In this document: piece after piece, positions 1 to 11,019 of the stretch
Layout of the letters: the number at the start of each line of letters is the position of its first letter
How positions within the stretch are numbered: position 1 is the stretch's first letter
Assembly (NCBI GenBank): GCA_025449115.1
Contig: JAHLKC010000167.1
Location: 1-64,000 of the forward strand
DNA length: 64,000 nucleotides
Direction: 5' to 3'
Source: Chytridium lagenaria
Taxonomy: Eukaryota > Chytridiomycota > Chytridiomycetes > Chytridiales > Chytridiaceae
Position numbers and translations under genes: made by a program
Notes under the pieces: model-generated
What the model was told of the DNA's origin: nothing
Database searches by the model: none
Seen by the model: only the letters and a program-made list of their open reading frames with translations

Positions 1-1796
1 AAGGGAATGGGTAAGGGTCGCTTACCTCAAAATACTGGTAGATTGTCGTAACGGCCAACAAAATACCGGTTCCAGACCCAATAGCACCTAAAAGATCGGC
101 CGATACCGACAACGCTCCAATGCAAAGCCCACCAAACGCCGCAGCAGTCGGAATGATCCTCTTCAACTCCTTATAGAGAGTAGTGTCACGGCTCTTGGGA
201 ATGGTCAAACCCTGGTTCTTAAGCTGAGTAGCAACATCTCTGGGCGAAGATCCAGACACTTCAATCCAGGCAGTAGAGAGGAAGGCACAGGCGCTCAGCA
301 TAAAGGTGACATAAACGACAAAGTGAAGGGGATCTTGAGTCACAGCTGCCAAGGTCTGAGGAGGGGAAATGTAGTAGGCGAAACCACCGGATGCGAATTC
401 CTGAGGGACACCCTCGTGGTTCTGCAAAATTAGAATGAACAGATGTGTGAGAAACCCGCCCATTGGAGTAAAGTGAATGCCCACGTTTAACGAAATATTT
501 TAGATGCAATACCTTCCAAACACCCAATAACCTCACAAGGAAGTTCTCAGGGAACCTCTTGTAGAGCAACTGCGAGATGAAGAAAATGTTGGAAGTAAGA
601 GCCGACTGCAGCATGATGGGCATATTGGAGGTGTAGAACAGCTTGATAGGGTAAGTTCCTTGCTGTCCACGAATCTTGTTCGACGTAACAGGAATTTCGA
701 CACGGAAACCCTGAAGGTAGATCACAACAGCAAAGACAGCAACGGTCGCTAACAAGTTGCCAACATTGGGAAGGTTGGAACGGAAGACAGCCTCCTTAAG
801 CGCACGGAATTTGTCACGACGGGTGAAGAGAAGATGCATAGATGCAACAATGGCTCCCTCAAATTCGGTTCCTACATACACAGCGTCAGATTTTAAACTA
901 TCAAAGAGAAGTAATCGCCGCAAGGGAAGAAGGCGTACCCTTTCCAGTGTTGTAGGTCGTGGGGCTGAGAGCCTTCCAGACAATGTTTTCGCAAATGTTG
1001 GTGGCGATAAAGAGCGAGATACCAGATCCAAGACCATAGCCTTTTTGAAGAAGCTCGTCCAAAAGCATGGTGAGGAGGGCGGCAAAGCAAAGCTGGATAA
1101 TCAAGACAAGGGAGATACCAGCTCCAATGTCCTTGGGGTCACCGTAAACGCCAGACCAGACCGAGACGGTCGCCTGACCGATGGCGATAACCATGGCGAA
1201 CACTAAAAAAGTCAGAATAAGGTGAAAACGTGTTGCATCAAAAAACTCACACTTTTGAGCTCCAGAGAAAAGAGCACGGTCCTCCTTGAGAGAATAATCC
1301 ACCTCGATAATGTTGGCACCAGCAAGAAGCTGCATAATCATTCCACTGGTAACAATGGGCGTAATACCCAACTCCATAAGGGTACCCCTGTTGGAGGCCA
1401 TGATAACACGCATCCAGTACATGGGGTCGGAAGTGTCAGAAGACATGATACCGTAAAGGGGGATCTGAGAGCACACCAAGAAACTAGATCCAGGTAATTA
1501 GATTGGGGTCAAGTAGAGAATATCGGGTCATCGTGAATAATGAATGCCTACATGAACAAGGTGATAGCAGTCCACATAACCTTCTCCCTAAATTGGACCT
1601 GCAGGCGGACAAAGATGAGTTCATTTCGTAAAAGGAGCAAGCTGACACAATCGATAATACCCACCTTGCGGTCCGGAGAGGCTACCTCGGGCATCAATGC
1701 CACAAATGGCCTCAAAACGTGAAGAAGACGGACTATTCAAACGAATTAGAGTCAAGAGCAAATGAGCAGAATCGAAACGACCATCTTACACGACAT
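1..1796 (-). CDS. SEC61: Sec61 alpha subunit of the ER protein translocon (3' end off the window)
   Basis: This is the channel-forming multi-pass subunit of the Sec61 translocon in the ER membrane, which threads and inserts nascent proteins. Reading the minus strand I can place seven exons with GT..AG borders: 1790-1796, 1665-1732, 1552-1598, 1251-1483, 939-1202, 513-871 and 26-421, with a further intron opening at 25. The spliced protein starts [20 protein letters not shown] and keeps family landmarks: IPLYGIMSS, the plug-region [50 protein letters not shown] and [16 protein letters not shown]. The tiny seven-base first exon was chosen because it alone gives a start codon in frame with the conserved N-terminus. 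The C-terminal exon lies left of base 1. No frame break is needed, unlike many genes in this window. It diverges from the gene at 2232. Confidence 0.97.
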
Positions 1797-2231
1797 AACG
1801 AAACCCGAGAGTACGGCTCTTCAAAAAGGACGGAGAGAGATGACAGATGCACTCCTCGGAACAAAGGAAGGAGGATGGATGCAGGATGCAGGATGCACGG
1901 GGAGCTGAACGGCAAGAGGTAATCAGCAGCAGCAAAACCCTTTTCTGTAGCAAGTTTTTTTTCGGAAGATTTTTCAGCTTTGAAAGTGTCGAGCAATCAT
2001 TGGATAGTAAGGAATGATGGTCCAATTGACTAGGCCGCCATCCATCATCCATTGACAAGGCACAAATTGTTTGATCAAAATGAACCCAGACAAAGAACCA
2101 CCAAAAAATTTCATTGCAACAACACCACCACCTCCATCCCATCCCCACTGTGATGTTTCTCTCCAACCCGCCCTGCCCCATCCACGATCAAGATCGGGAG
2201 TCCCATTCTCGCTACCCATGGACACTTCATC
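1797..2231. promoter_or_regulatory. Shared intergenic region of two divergent genes
   Basis: About 435 bases separate the start of the Sec61 alpha gene on the minus strand from the start of the Sds3-like gene on the plus strand, so both promoters must lie here. I see no clear TATA box or recognisable operator. Open frames in this stretch are short and show no similarity I can place. Confidence 0.5.
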
Positions 2232-3301
2232 ATGACGGGATATTCCGAGGAAACAGGGCTGCAGGACGAGATTTTGGATATGGTGTCATCTGAGGTTATG
2301 GTGGAGAGTGAACCGCTGACGCAAGCGACAAGTAACACTATCGCAGTGGCCAAAGCGGAGGAATCTGCATTAAAGGAACAATTTGACTTGATCGTTCAAA
2401 GGTATAGTGATGGCTCAATTAGTTTATTTTATGTTGATCTTCGGGCAGGTATTTGAAACTGAAGTCGGTCGAAATTTCTTTGGAGGAGTTAATTATTAAA
2501 ACGGATCATAGTAAGAAACGCTATTTATGTCCCCTATTGTCAATTCGAACTGACCTCTGTTTTATCTAGCGCTTCACCCGGATTTACGCGCGGATTTAGA
2601 AGCGATTCGGACAAAGAGCAGCACCCGTCTCAACATTGCCAAGACACGGCACGAAAAGTCGAAGACGAATGCATATGCTATTCATAACTCAAGTGTGCGT
2701 CTTGCTCAAGATACCTTTTTTGTAAGTTTGCTTTAGCTTTTTGTTTTGTCATTGATTGGGCGTCCAATTTAAAGGATGGTTGCAAAAGAATCAAAAAGCG
2801 ATTACTGGATGAGGTATCTAGGGTAAAGTTTCAAGTCGACGCAGAAAATTCAAAAGTCAACATCAATTGTAAGCGACATAATTTGGTTTCAAACTAGTAT
2901 TAACCGTGCGGTTTTGCCGGTATTTGTATACAGCCTCGTCAGTATTTTCACAAGATGCTAATACATACAGCAAAAAGCGTAAGGAATCTGTATCATATTC
3001 AACACTTGCCGGAACCCACTTACCTGAAACAAATGGCGCGCCATACCCAGCATGGGTTCGAGACGTTGCAAAGTTTAGGAGAAGTAATGGTAAAACTCCC
3101 GTAAGTTAAACCCTTTGGTTGTGTCTCTATTCTTGGGCAATTTTTTTGGTCATTATCAAATGGCTAATTGTAATCATCTAGGTATGCATTCCACTTCCTT
3201 GCAGTGGCTTGAATAGCTTTGATCGCTCCGATGATGTTCACATCATAAAGGCAATGGCAAAGAGCATGTCCACATTTGATTTGCCGCATTCTGTCGACTA
3301 A
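2232..3301 (+). CDS. Sds3-like protein, probable subunit of a Sin3 histone deacetylase complex
   Basis: Six exons can be read: 2232-2401, 2449-2510, 2570-2721, 2775-2868, 2934-3100 and 3182-3301, giving about 254 residues. The central part is a charged helix: an LKEQFDLIVQRYLKLK segment, then a short gap, then LHPDLRADLEAIRTKSSTRL, followed by further Lys/Glu-rich coiled coil and a KRIKKRLLDEV stretch. This spacing, with a short helix, a HP(D/E)-type turn and a long helix, resembles the Sds3/BRMS1 family, whose members scaffold Sin3-HDAC corepressors in the nucleus. The C-terminal 90 residues are Ser/Lys-rich and not obviously conserved. All splice sites keep frame without correction. The family call rests on pattern rather than a diagnostic motif; it could be another small coiled-coil nuclear protein. 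Confidence 0.5.
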
Positions 3302-4637
3302 TAAATATTTGGAAATAGATTATTTAGATGGACATATTTATTAACAAAAATTATTCAGAATCAAAGTTAAAAATATCAAATTAAAAGCCACAAAACATGG
3401 CTGAATTTGATACACGATTTGACTGGTCTCATTTTCCTTGAAGGATACCGCTCGATACGCCTGCTTATGAATTTGTCCCAGCGTACGCAGCGGCACACCC
3501 TACATAGACCGGCTTCAAGACCCTAGATGCGCAATCGTCAATGGAGAGGACAACCCTAAGCCTGTGCTGTTGGAAACTACACGATCACGTTGGAGATCTA
3601 CGACTCTCAATTAGCTACCTGCGGAGGATTCACGTGGTAATAATCTAGTTTCTTTCGTTGGACTTTTCTTAAACTTTCGTTGGATAGCTGTGAACCTAGC
3701 GAGCCATTTGTCTTTAATCCAGGTCCATGCCGGTGGTCAAACTTTTGTTATGAGTGTGGATCGCCTCTTCGAATAATCAGCGGAAGACGTCAGAACATCT
3801 TTGAAAAACGTGATATGCTTATAGTTTTTGGCTTCTTTTTTTTGTTTTGAGTCATTTAACTTACACTCGGATGCAAAGAGAGCTTACACGTCATCAACAG
3901 CGGTACAACGGGCTCTCCCTGAATATGTACCGTCTCAATAAGATTGAGCTGCAGAAATTAGGGTTAGTTGCGGTTATTGCTACCCCCAAACTGCCGCCTA
4001 CCTGGACACGCGCAGCAGGCTCCCGTCCAGGCAATGTACGCCCAACTGCTGCTGCCGTTCATTTTATGTACGCTGCTCAAAGCTGCTGCTAACTCAAGGT
4101 ATACTCAAAAAGAAGCAGCCGCTCGAGCAATGTTATCATGACCATTGACACCGACCCTGCCCCAGGACCCCTCTTCAGCGAATTACCGCGGCTCCCACTC
4201 TGCCTTACTAGCCTTGCTTTCTGGATGCATGGCCGTCGACTACAACACACGATTTCTCTGATCTAGATGTGATATGTCTTGGTTTAATTTTAAAAAAAAC
4301 ACTTAAGAGAGCGCTAAGGGTACTTACTTATTCTCAGAACCGAATCCAAAACTGCCTTGCCCTTTACGTTTTTTGTAATAAATAAATACCTTTTGGAATT
4401 GTGTTTGTTTGTTTGTGGTTAGTCCCCTTGTGCACTCCACCCTTTATTCAGCTTAATACCCTAATAGTTTCTCTGCGTTTGTGGGATGGGCCATATTCAC
4501 TATTTTCTCATGTAAATTTATAAAATATGGTAATGATAAGGCTTGAAAGTATTCTATACGAGGGTGCAAACGACTTGACTTTGACACCACGTTAAAAAAA
4601 TACCCTTGCGGTACGTACTCCATTCTCCCTATTACCT
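3302..4637. other. Gene-poor stretch, no supported gene
   Basis: About 1.3 kb with no coding region I can support. A frame at 3847-4092 encodes 81 residues rich in His, Arg and Ala without a recognisable domain or convincing splice partners. GC content is higher around 3990-4210 than in its flanks, which could mark a decayed exon, but no protein similarity can be read on either strand. Confidence 0.5.
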
Positions 4638-5234
4638 TTGCTTCCCCCCATCACTGCACACCGGCGGCACTCTTTGTTAAAGATTCCAGATGTCAGCCCT
4701 TCGCGCCTTCTAACTATACTGGAACATGCCTCCACCATCAACTTTCCTGCTGGCTGCGAGGCATCTCTCTCGTCTTGTCATTTTGCCTGCTCTACCAACG
4801 TCACATTCACTCATTCATCAATAGAAAATTACGATAACCTCCTATTCACCTTCTCCCCAGAGACAAAAGACAAAACTGGCCAATCTTGCGACTGCAGCAA
4901 AACGCACCCTGTCGCGGAATGTTACCGTCCTGGCTCGATGCTCGCCAGCTGCAATTCTCGTGTATTGTTGACAGACAAAGATGAAGCTACTATGCACCCA
5001 AGATATCATCATCCGGCAACACGACTGCAGTGTGCTTTACCAAGTACAACAGAACGTCGCCTCAACCCCCCACTGTTTAACACCGCAGATTCTCAGTCCT
5101 CTGGTCTGTCAACTGGAGCCATAGTTGGTATCGCCGGTGCCTGCGCTACAGTCGCTGCCTGTGCTCTGGCAGCCGTCCTGTACTATATACGTAAGAGGCA
5201 GACGGCTCGCAGCACCGTGTCGAAACCCGTCTGA
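4638..5234 (+). CDS. Cys-rich single-pass membrane protein, unknown function
   Basis: I do not recognise the family. The frame gives about 198 residues. The first 150 are polar with around nine cysteines, including a CDCSKTHPVAEC cluster, and one NVT glycosylation sequon. Near the C-terminus a small-residue helix (AIVGIAGACATVAACALAAV) followed by a basic stop-transfer stretch (YIRKRQ) is a clear transmembrane segment, with a short cytoplasmic tail ending SKPV. The G-A-I-V-G-I-A-G form of the helix is typical of fungal surface glycoproteins with an N-terminal ectodomain outside the cell. The present first Met is not followed by a good signal peptide, so the true start is probably on an upstream exon that I cannot identify. 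Function is unknown. Confidence 0.45.
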   Translation: MLPPITAHRRHSLLKIPDVSPSRLLTILEHASTINFPAGCEASLSSCHFACSTNVTFTHSSIENYDNLLFTFSPETKDKTGQSCDCSKTHPVAECYRPGSMLASCNSRVLLTDKDEATMHPRYHHPATRLQCALPSTTERRLNPPLFNTADSQSSGLSTGAIVGIAGACATVAACALAAVLYYIRKRQTARSTVSKPV

Positions 5235-5710
5235 GAAACCCGTGGGAACAAGCTGATTGACACCCCTGCCTTTTCTTCTCCTTGCTTCTCGTCCCCTACA
5301 CCTTAGTGCAATGAACTTGTTGGACCATCTCTCCTGTTGAACTTTCTATTCAGCATGCAATAAAGTCTTCCAATGTAAGTATGATCATGAAGAATACTTT
5401 CGTTTTTCATCCTTCATCTACATGCGACTTGTCAAGGTTCGGTAGCCGCAACGACGATTGTTGGGGGCTGAAGTCCAAAGTGAGACATAGCCAAACCAGA
5501 AAAAGCACCGCCATATTTTTTTTCTGTCTGAAGAAGCTTACTAGCCTGGCACCATCTATCGGTTCTTTAAATACCAAGGACTTCGACAACGCTCGCGCAG
5601 AAAGCATCTCTCGCAGTCATCTAGTAGCAGCAGCGGTAGTCTCTGGGCATCATTGCCAGATTTTAAGAATCACCTTCATTCAGGATCCTTAGCCTATTCT
5701 CATCTCCAAA
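5235..5710. other. Intergenic region with no clear gene
   Basis: This holds the probable 3' UTR of the gene ending at 5234 (an AATAAA-like signal, caataaag, near 5360) and the upstream region of the secreted metallopeptidase-like gene. Frames on both strands across 5381-5692 are Ser/Leu-rich and unconvincing. Confidence 0.5.
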
Positions 5711-7041
5711 ATGATGAACCCATTCCATCTCCTCACCCTCCTTCTTTCACTCACATCGCTTTCCACGTCAGCTCTCGCCCAACTATGCAGCCCCATCCAG
5801 CCCGCTACCAATGTTCCCGCTCAATTCAACCTCAACACTCCAGTTTTATAAAAAGTATCTTCCAGGCCCAGGAGGTTTGCCAATCGTTGGATCGGCCGTT
5901 GTGAAAGATGAAGCCCATGTACAGGTAATGTCTTTATCCTCTTTCCTATATTCTTCCGGATCCAGGAGTAATGTATTGATGCATGGTGGTTAGAGCTCAA
6001 GCTGCCTTGTACAAGCTCGCGGAGACCATGGACATTGCAATCTTTCGCTCTATGGTGGGTTTCAGAATTCGAAACTCCATTATGGCGGAGACCGAAGTGA
6101 CGACGGATATCCCCGAGCATTCGGACTTAACGCCCAAAGACTACTGGGATCAGAGATCAAGGGGTCTTGGTATGTACATTCATTCACCTCTGGTCTCTAC
6201 GTTTTTCGACAACCCACACTAACTTCTTCCCAAAAACAGGCGCCACGGAATCCCGACCCTCCGTCTCTGGCGGCGAAGAAAATCTTCTCTGCACCCCTGC
6301 CGATCGCTATGCAGGCGAATGCATCCTTCTCCACGAGCTCTCACACAGCATCCCAGATGTTTGGTGCAAACTTTGTTTACCCCGGTTTCCAAAGCCGTCT
6401 TGATCAGGCTTACGCGGATGCAAGGTCAAAGGGGCTCTGGTCCAACACGTATGCTGCCGAGAATCCGTTTGAGTACTGGGCCGAAGGAGCTCAGGGTTAT
6501 TTTAACTGCAATGCTCGATCCATCCCTTCGAATGGTATCCACGGAGAGATTTATAGTAAGTATATTAATGGTTTATTTCTTTTTCAATCTTTTTTTGCTT
6601 ATACTTTTATTTTTCTCTAGATAAGGAACAGTTACGATTCTACGACCCTACTCTTTTTGGACTCCTCGATGAAGTCTTTAAAGGCGCGTCCTACGTCTAT
6701 TCTTGCGATCCCAAACCTGCTTGTGCCAATGTTACCACTACCACCTCTGAACCAACTGCTTCCACATCTGCCACCAGTACCTTAACCACTGGAGCTGTTA
6801 CTTCAACCATCGTACCTACTGGATCAATCACCTCGACTATTAGCGGTGGTGATGGGGGTGATGGGGTAGTGGGGGTAGTGGCGGAGATGGTGGTAGCGGT
6901 GGTGGTGGGATCACTCAGACTTCCACAACCCCTAACGGACCTTCTACCTCATCGATTAACATTATTACTAGTGGTGGTGTAGCTTCCAAGTCTACATTTA
7001 CGTTGGTGATGGGTGGATTGGTTGTTGCGCTTTTGTTTTAG
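5711..7041 (+). CDS. Secreted zincin-like metallopeptidase with Ser/Thr-rich tail and possible GPI signal
   Basis: A strong signal peptide (MMNPFHLLTLLLSLTSL..ALA) is followed by a fungal extracellular domain with EENLLCTPADRY, a zinc-binding-like HELSH motif, and the downstream landmark NPFEYWAEGAQGYFNCN, whose glutamate is a candidate third zinc ligand. A Ser/Thr-rich region, a Gly-rich linker and a hydrophobic end (LVMGGLVVALLF) suggest GPI anchoring at the cell surface. Introns are visible at about 6170-6239 and 6556-6620, and another near 5926-5990. At least three one-base frame changes are needed: near 5850, near 6355 just after HELSH, and near 6865 in a GGGG run. Either this is a pseudogene or the sequence has homopolymer errors; I favour the latter because domain sequence is well kept on both sides of each break. 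Substrate unknown. Confidence 0.6.
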
Positions 7042-7903
7042 ATTGAGTAATGTGTTTATGTTTTAAAGAATCGACTGTACATTTCGTTTTTTGTATGTTT
7101 ATTAACAAGAATAAACTGGATTTCTGCATCATTATGTGCGGGTATCTGATAATTATAATTGCTTTTAAAGGCATTTAAATTCTAACTGAATGTGACTGAC
7201 TTACTGATTTAATACGGTTGTTCTGAGCGCATGGAATGATTCGCTTCAGCCATGTTGCCTTCAACATACATTTGATCCGAACAACATATAACAACAATAA
7301 GGCGCTAGAACTGTGGCCAAACAACGCTTAGTTGTGAGTGAGCCTTCAATTATATGTCTTCCAAAAGGATTACTAGCATGAATATCGAGGTGAGCCTTTT
7401 TCGTCTTTGTTCTGTTTACTATATAAAGACTAATCTCTGAATTATTATCAGGTTTAGTGTATGAATGAATCTTCTTTCTGCCGCTATCACCTGTCTACGC
7501 GTCGTGTCGCGTCGGGTGTATACATTTCAACGTTTCTTTGTTTGTTTTTTTTTTTTTTTGTTACGCGTGTTTTGGGGTATTTCAGGACGCTTTCCGTTTT
7601 TGTGTCGCGTCTTGTATTGTTTTTCTCTCGTTTGCTTGTTTTCACTTGAATCCCATCTATAGCTGTACTCTTACTGTAGATCACTCAATACACATATATT
7701 ATCTACTGTAATGTAGTCTGTACGCGTCCGAAGCCCGTTGACAACGCGTGAATATCTGTTGGATTAGGTGTTTATATGAATTATTTATTGTGTGAAGTGT
7801 TAAACTCCTCTACAGCACACAGCACGAGCGTGTTCAACCCACAAATAGTGTATATTAAAGCATGCCAACCACAAGGAATAATCTACTAGATCTCTGAATA
7901 TAC
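7042..7903. other. Long intergenic region
   Basis: The 860 bases between two convergently transcribed secreted-protein genes contain T-rich tracts (for example 7547-7560) but no coding sequence I can support. Short frames at 7461-7684 are translations of low-complexity TTT/CGT sequence. Confidence 0.6.
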
Positions 7904-10027
7904 TCAGAAAGCATCACCGCCTTCCGTCCCTTCCAAACCATTCTCATCCAAAGCAACCCACTCCCACTCCACCTCCTGCGATTCCCTCCTCTTCACAACC
8001 TTCTTCACCTCCAGCGGCTGAACAGGTCCCGGAACAATCGGAAACGCCGGCGGGAACAATCCCGTCGACACAGGCTTCACCTCCGCACACGCCCCCTGAT
8101 GTTTGAACGCCACAGTTCGGTTCTCCCCAACTTGCACGCCATCAATGATATCCGGACACGCATTGACAGAAATGAGGTCACAAGAGCTTGAATAGGTTGT
8201 CCCATCGGATCCACAGACTTGTTCTGGGCCGGCGGTGAAAAAGGCGGGACAGGCGATAGACCCGCATTGAGGGACTTCTTCACGGAGGCAGTACCCTGAA
8301 TGAAGACGCTGGATGGTGGGGTCGGGGCAGGTACCGAAGACGAGGAGGACGCAGGGGTTTTGGTAGGTGATGCCGTTGGATGCGCAGATTGGGTCAGATC
8401 TAGAGATATCGCAACGGATGGCGGCGCATTGGATAGCGGGGGTCTGGTAGGGGAAGGTCTGGGATGGGGAGGTCTGGGGTAGGTGTAGTTGTGGGAGTTG
8501 GGAGGGAGGGGAAAAGTATGGATGGATCAATTCTTGTACCGTCATCGCAGGAGCCATCCAATGCATTAACGATGGTACGGTCTTCACATGAAGCGAGGTA
8601 GAGGAAAACAGGCATTGATGTAGGTAACTCCATCGCTTCCACAAACGGGTTTATCAAAACCAGGATCACACTTGACAGCATTCATACAAGCTTTTGAGCC
8701 GATTACATCTGGTGACAACGGTGCACAGACGCCATCATAGGCAAACTCAACGTTAGGATCCTTGCATGTGGCGATCCCCAGCAGGCATTGGTTCTCGTAG
8801 GTCTTGCCATCAGTTCCACAAACAGGTTCAGGGGCTTGCTGGCATTGCATCTTGGGAAGGCAGTTCTTCTCCCTCCCTTCTTGGGGTTCTGGGATGACGG
8901 TTTCATTGCAACTGCCATAACGGATCAGACGTAACGGTTCCGCGCTGCATTGCTTGGCGTTGGCGAACCCGCAGAGGTTTCCGTATGTCTTTCCGTTTGA
9001 CGCACATACGGGGGCGTAATCACGTGGACATGGAGCAGCGTCGCAGATGGCTGCGGGTTCTTGAGGAGGTGAGGATGGGCAAGCTCCATTCACAGTGCTG
9101 TTCTTGACGACGGTCGGGTCGTAACAGCTTGAGAGGGAAAGAAGACAGTCGTTGGAATACGTGACGCCATCACTGCCACAAACAGGGTCCTCCTTCTCCT
9201 CACACGTAAGTTGGGTGCAATTGCCGAGAGGCAGAGGGAGTGGAAGCGGAAGAGGACGAAGCCCAGGGAAAGTGATGTTGGTGAGTCCAGCAGCAGTCTC
9301 GTTGACGAAACCAGAGTCAGGGCAAGGACCCTCGGAAGCGAGGGAGATCAACCCTGGGGTCTTACAGAGCGCTACTTTGAAGATGCACGAGCTCTGGTAC
9401 GTTACTCCATCAGATCCACATTGAAGGCTCACTTCCTCTAAATCACAGGCGTCAAGGCTACACTCAGGAACAGGGGGATCAGGCTTTTCGACAGGATCAA
9501 TGATCTCATCGTTGCTGCAGATTCCTTCCCCTGCGATCTTGATATTGGGATCCGCACAACTCGCAACAGAGAGTTGACAAGCGTTGGAGTAGGTCACTCC
9601 GTCGCTCCCGCAAACTGGCGAGAAGTCTTGAGTGCACATAATGTCCGTGCAAGTCCTAGCTTCAGCGACAGGAGAGGGTGTTGCAGGATCCCAAGGGAAT
9701 GGTTGGATCTCGGGAAAGTTGCTGAGGGCTCCATCGCAGGCGCCAGTGCGGGTGAAGGAGACGGTGGAGTCATGACAGGCGGCGACGGAAAGTTGACATG
9801 CGTTGGGGTAGGTGACGCCGTTGCTACCACAGACAGGGGTGAAGTCGGTTGTGCACATGATATCTGAGCACTTGTCGTTGCGGCTTTGGAAGTTTCGGCC
9901 TGGAGGCAGGGGTGTTGCCAGGGACTGTGAGGTCCATGTCAAGATGGCTGCTGCGGATCAGTTTTAGAATCAAGGTTGTCACTGAAAGGCACTCTCTCAC
10001 CTCCAGAAGAAGCCGATGCGAAACCAT
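7904..10027 (-). CDS. Secreted protein with nine Kazal-type protease-inhibitor domains
   Basis: Nine Kazal modules can be counted from N- to C-terminus, each with the signature C-G-S-(D/N)-G-V-T-Y-x-N-x-C and six cysteines, for example DFTPVCGSNGVTYPNAC and EDPVCGSDGVTYSNDC. Kazal domains block serine proteases by inserting a reactive loop just before this motif; the modules differ at that loop, so several proteases may be targeted. Proline-rich linkers separate the modules and the tail is acidic. An exon near 9985-10027 encodes MVSHRLLL and, after a short intron ending near 9955, AAILTWTSQSLA, together a plausible signal peptide; the exact junction needs a one-base correction. Two further frame changes are needed near 8605 and 8450, inside and after module seven. 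An alternative start lies at 10051. Secretion and inhibitor role are inferred from family. Confidence 0.85.
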
Positions 10028-10051
10028 GGTGTTAAACGGCGTCTTCATCAC

Positions 10052-11019
10052 GAAGTGAGGTGAAGGTTCGATAGAGGATAATGAGTAGTGTTTGCGCTGG
10101 GGTCTGTTGTTTGTATCTTTGGGTTTTTATGTAAATAAAAAGTGTTGCCGTCCCTCCTGATTCAGAAGAGGGATTGACATCATCACGTTGCGTGCAATTG
10201 ACGTGTTTTTGTTTTTCCTTTAGGGTAATCAGGCTGCAGGCGTTCTGCTAGAAAATAACGTTAACCTTGTTAGCTTCTGGGTGAAGAGGCAAAGCTTTAA
10301 CGACAGCAAACAGTAGTAAAAGACTAGAGGGACGCAGAGGGAATTCGAGAGCTCCTGATGAGAGGGCTCTATAGTCTATACTGTTGATGTCGGGAATTTA
10401 GTTAGTCATATTAAAGAGAGGCACATGCTTCGCGGTGAGCCTACAATTTGGCTCCCGTTGGTATGATGCCGATCATGGCGCGCCTATAGGGATTTCAATA
10501 TTCAAGTTACAGTTCGTGATCCTGGAGAAAACAAGAACTGGTCAGAAACTACCGGTCCATTTAAGAGCAAGACAACACTGCATGCAATACCAAAAGATAA
10601 AAAAAAAAACTTAGCAATTAACATCAAAAAAAAAAAAGGGAAAGTTAATATGAAGATCAAATAACGAGCAGGAAGCGAGAATAGACAACATATTGATAAA
10701 AACCGGGAAACTGCTTTAAATAAACATGACCAAAAAAATAAAGTAGTAAGCAGCATAAAACGGTGTATCTTTGATGTGAACGTGGGGCCGTCGACGTGTT
10801 TAAGTACGTCTATCATTATCCTCAAGCTTAATTTTGGAGCCATTCATTCAAGTTGACTCCAATTTACACATACATGCCGTGTATTAAGCCTTGAGTGTGT
10901 ACACGACCCTTCCTTCTGTGACGTTTCCTGTCGCGTCTCCTCCACCTGCAGTGTCAGAGAGCCCTCGACAACTCTCGTTAGTGCTTCGGTTATATGACCA
11001 AGCAAAAAATTTGGTAAGA
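10052..11019. other. Intergenic region between divergent genes
   Basis: No supported gene. A minus-strand frame at 10502-10843 translates A-rich tracts (10605-10640) and looks spurious. Bases 10891-11019 are open in the frame of the following glycosidase but contain no ATG, so they may be leader sequence or an N-terminal extension hidden by an upstream exon. Confidence 0.5.

Noticed and set aside
757..1206. Plus-strand open frame of 149 codons
   Set aside because: Antisense shadow of the Sec61 alpha exons on the other strand.
3847..4092. 81-codon frame upstream of the Cys-rich membrane protein
   Set aside because: No domain, no codon signal and no convincing splice partners.
7461..7684. Overlapping small frames near 7.5 kb
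   Set aside because: Translations of T-rich and TCG-rich low-complexity sequence on both strands.
10502..10843. Minus-strand frame encoding a Phe/Leu-rich 113-residue protein
   Set aside because: Its hydrophobicity comes from A-rich tracts on the plus strand, with no start context or similarity.
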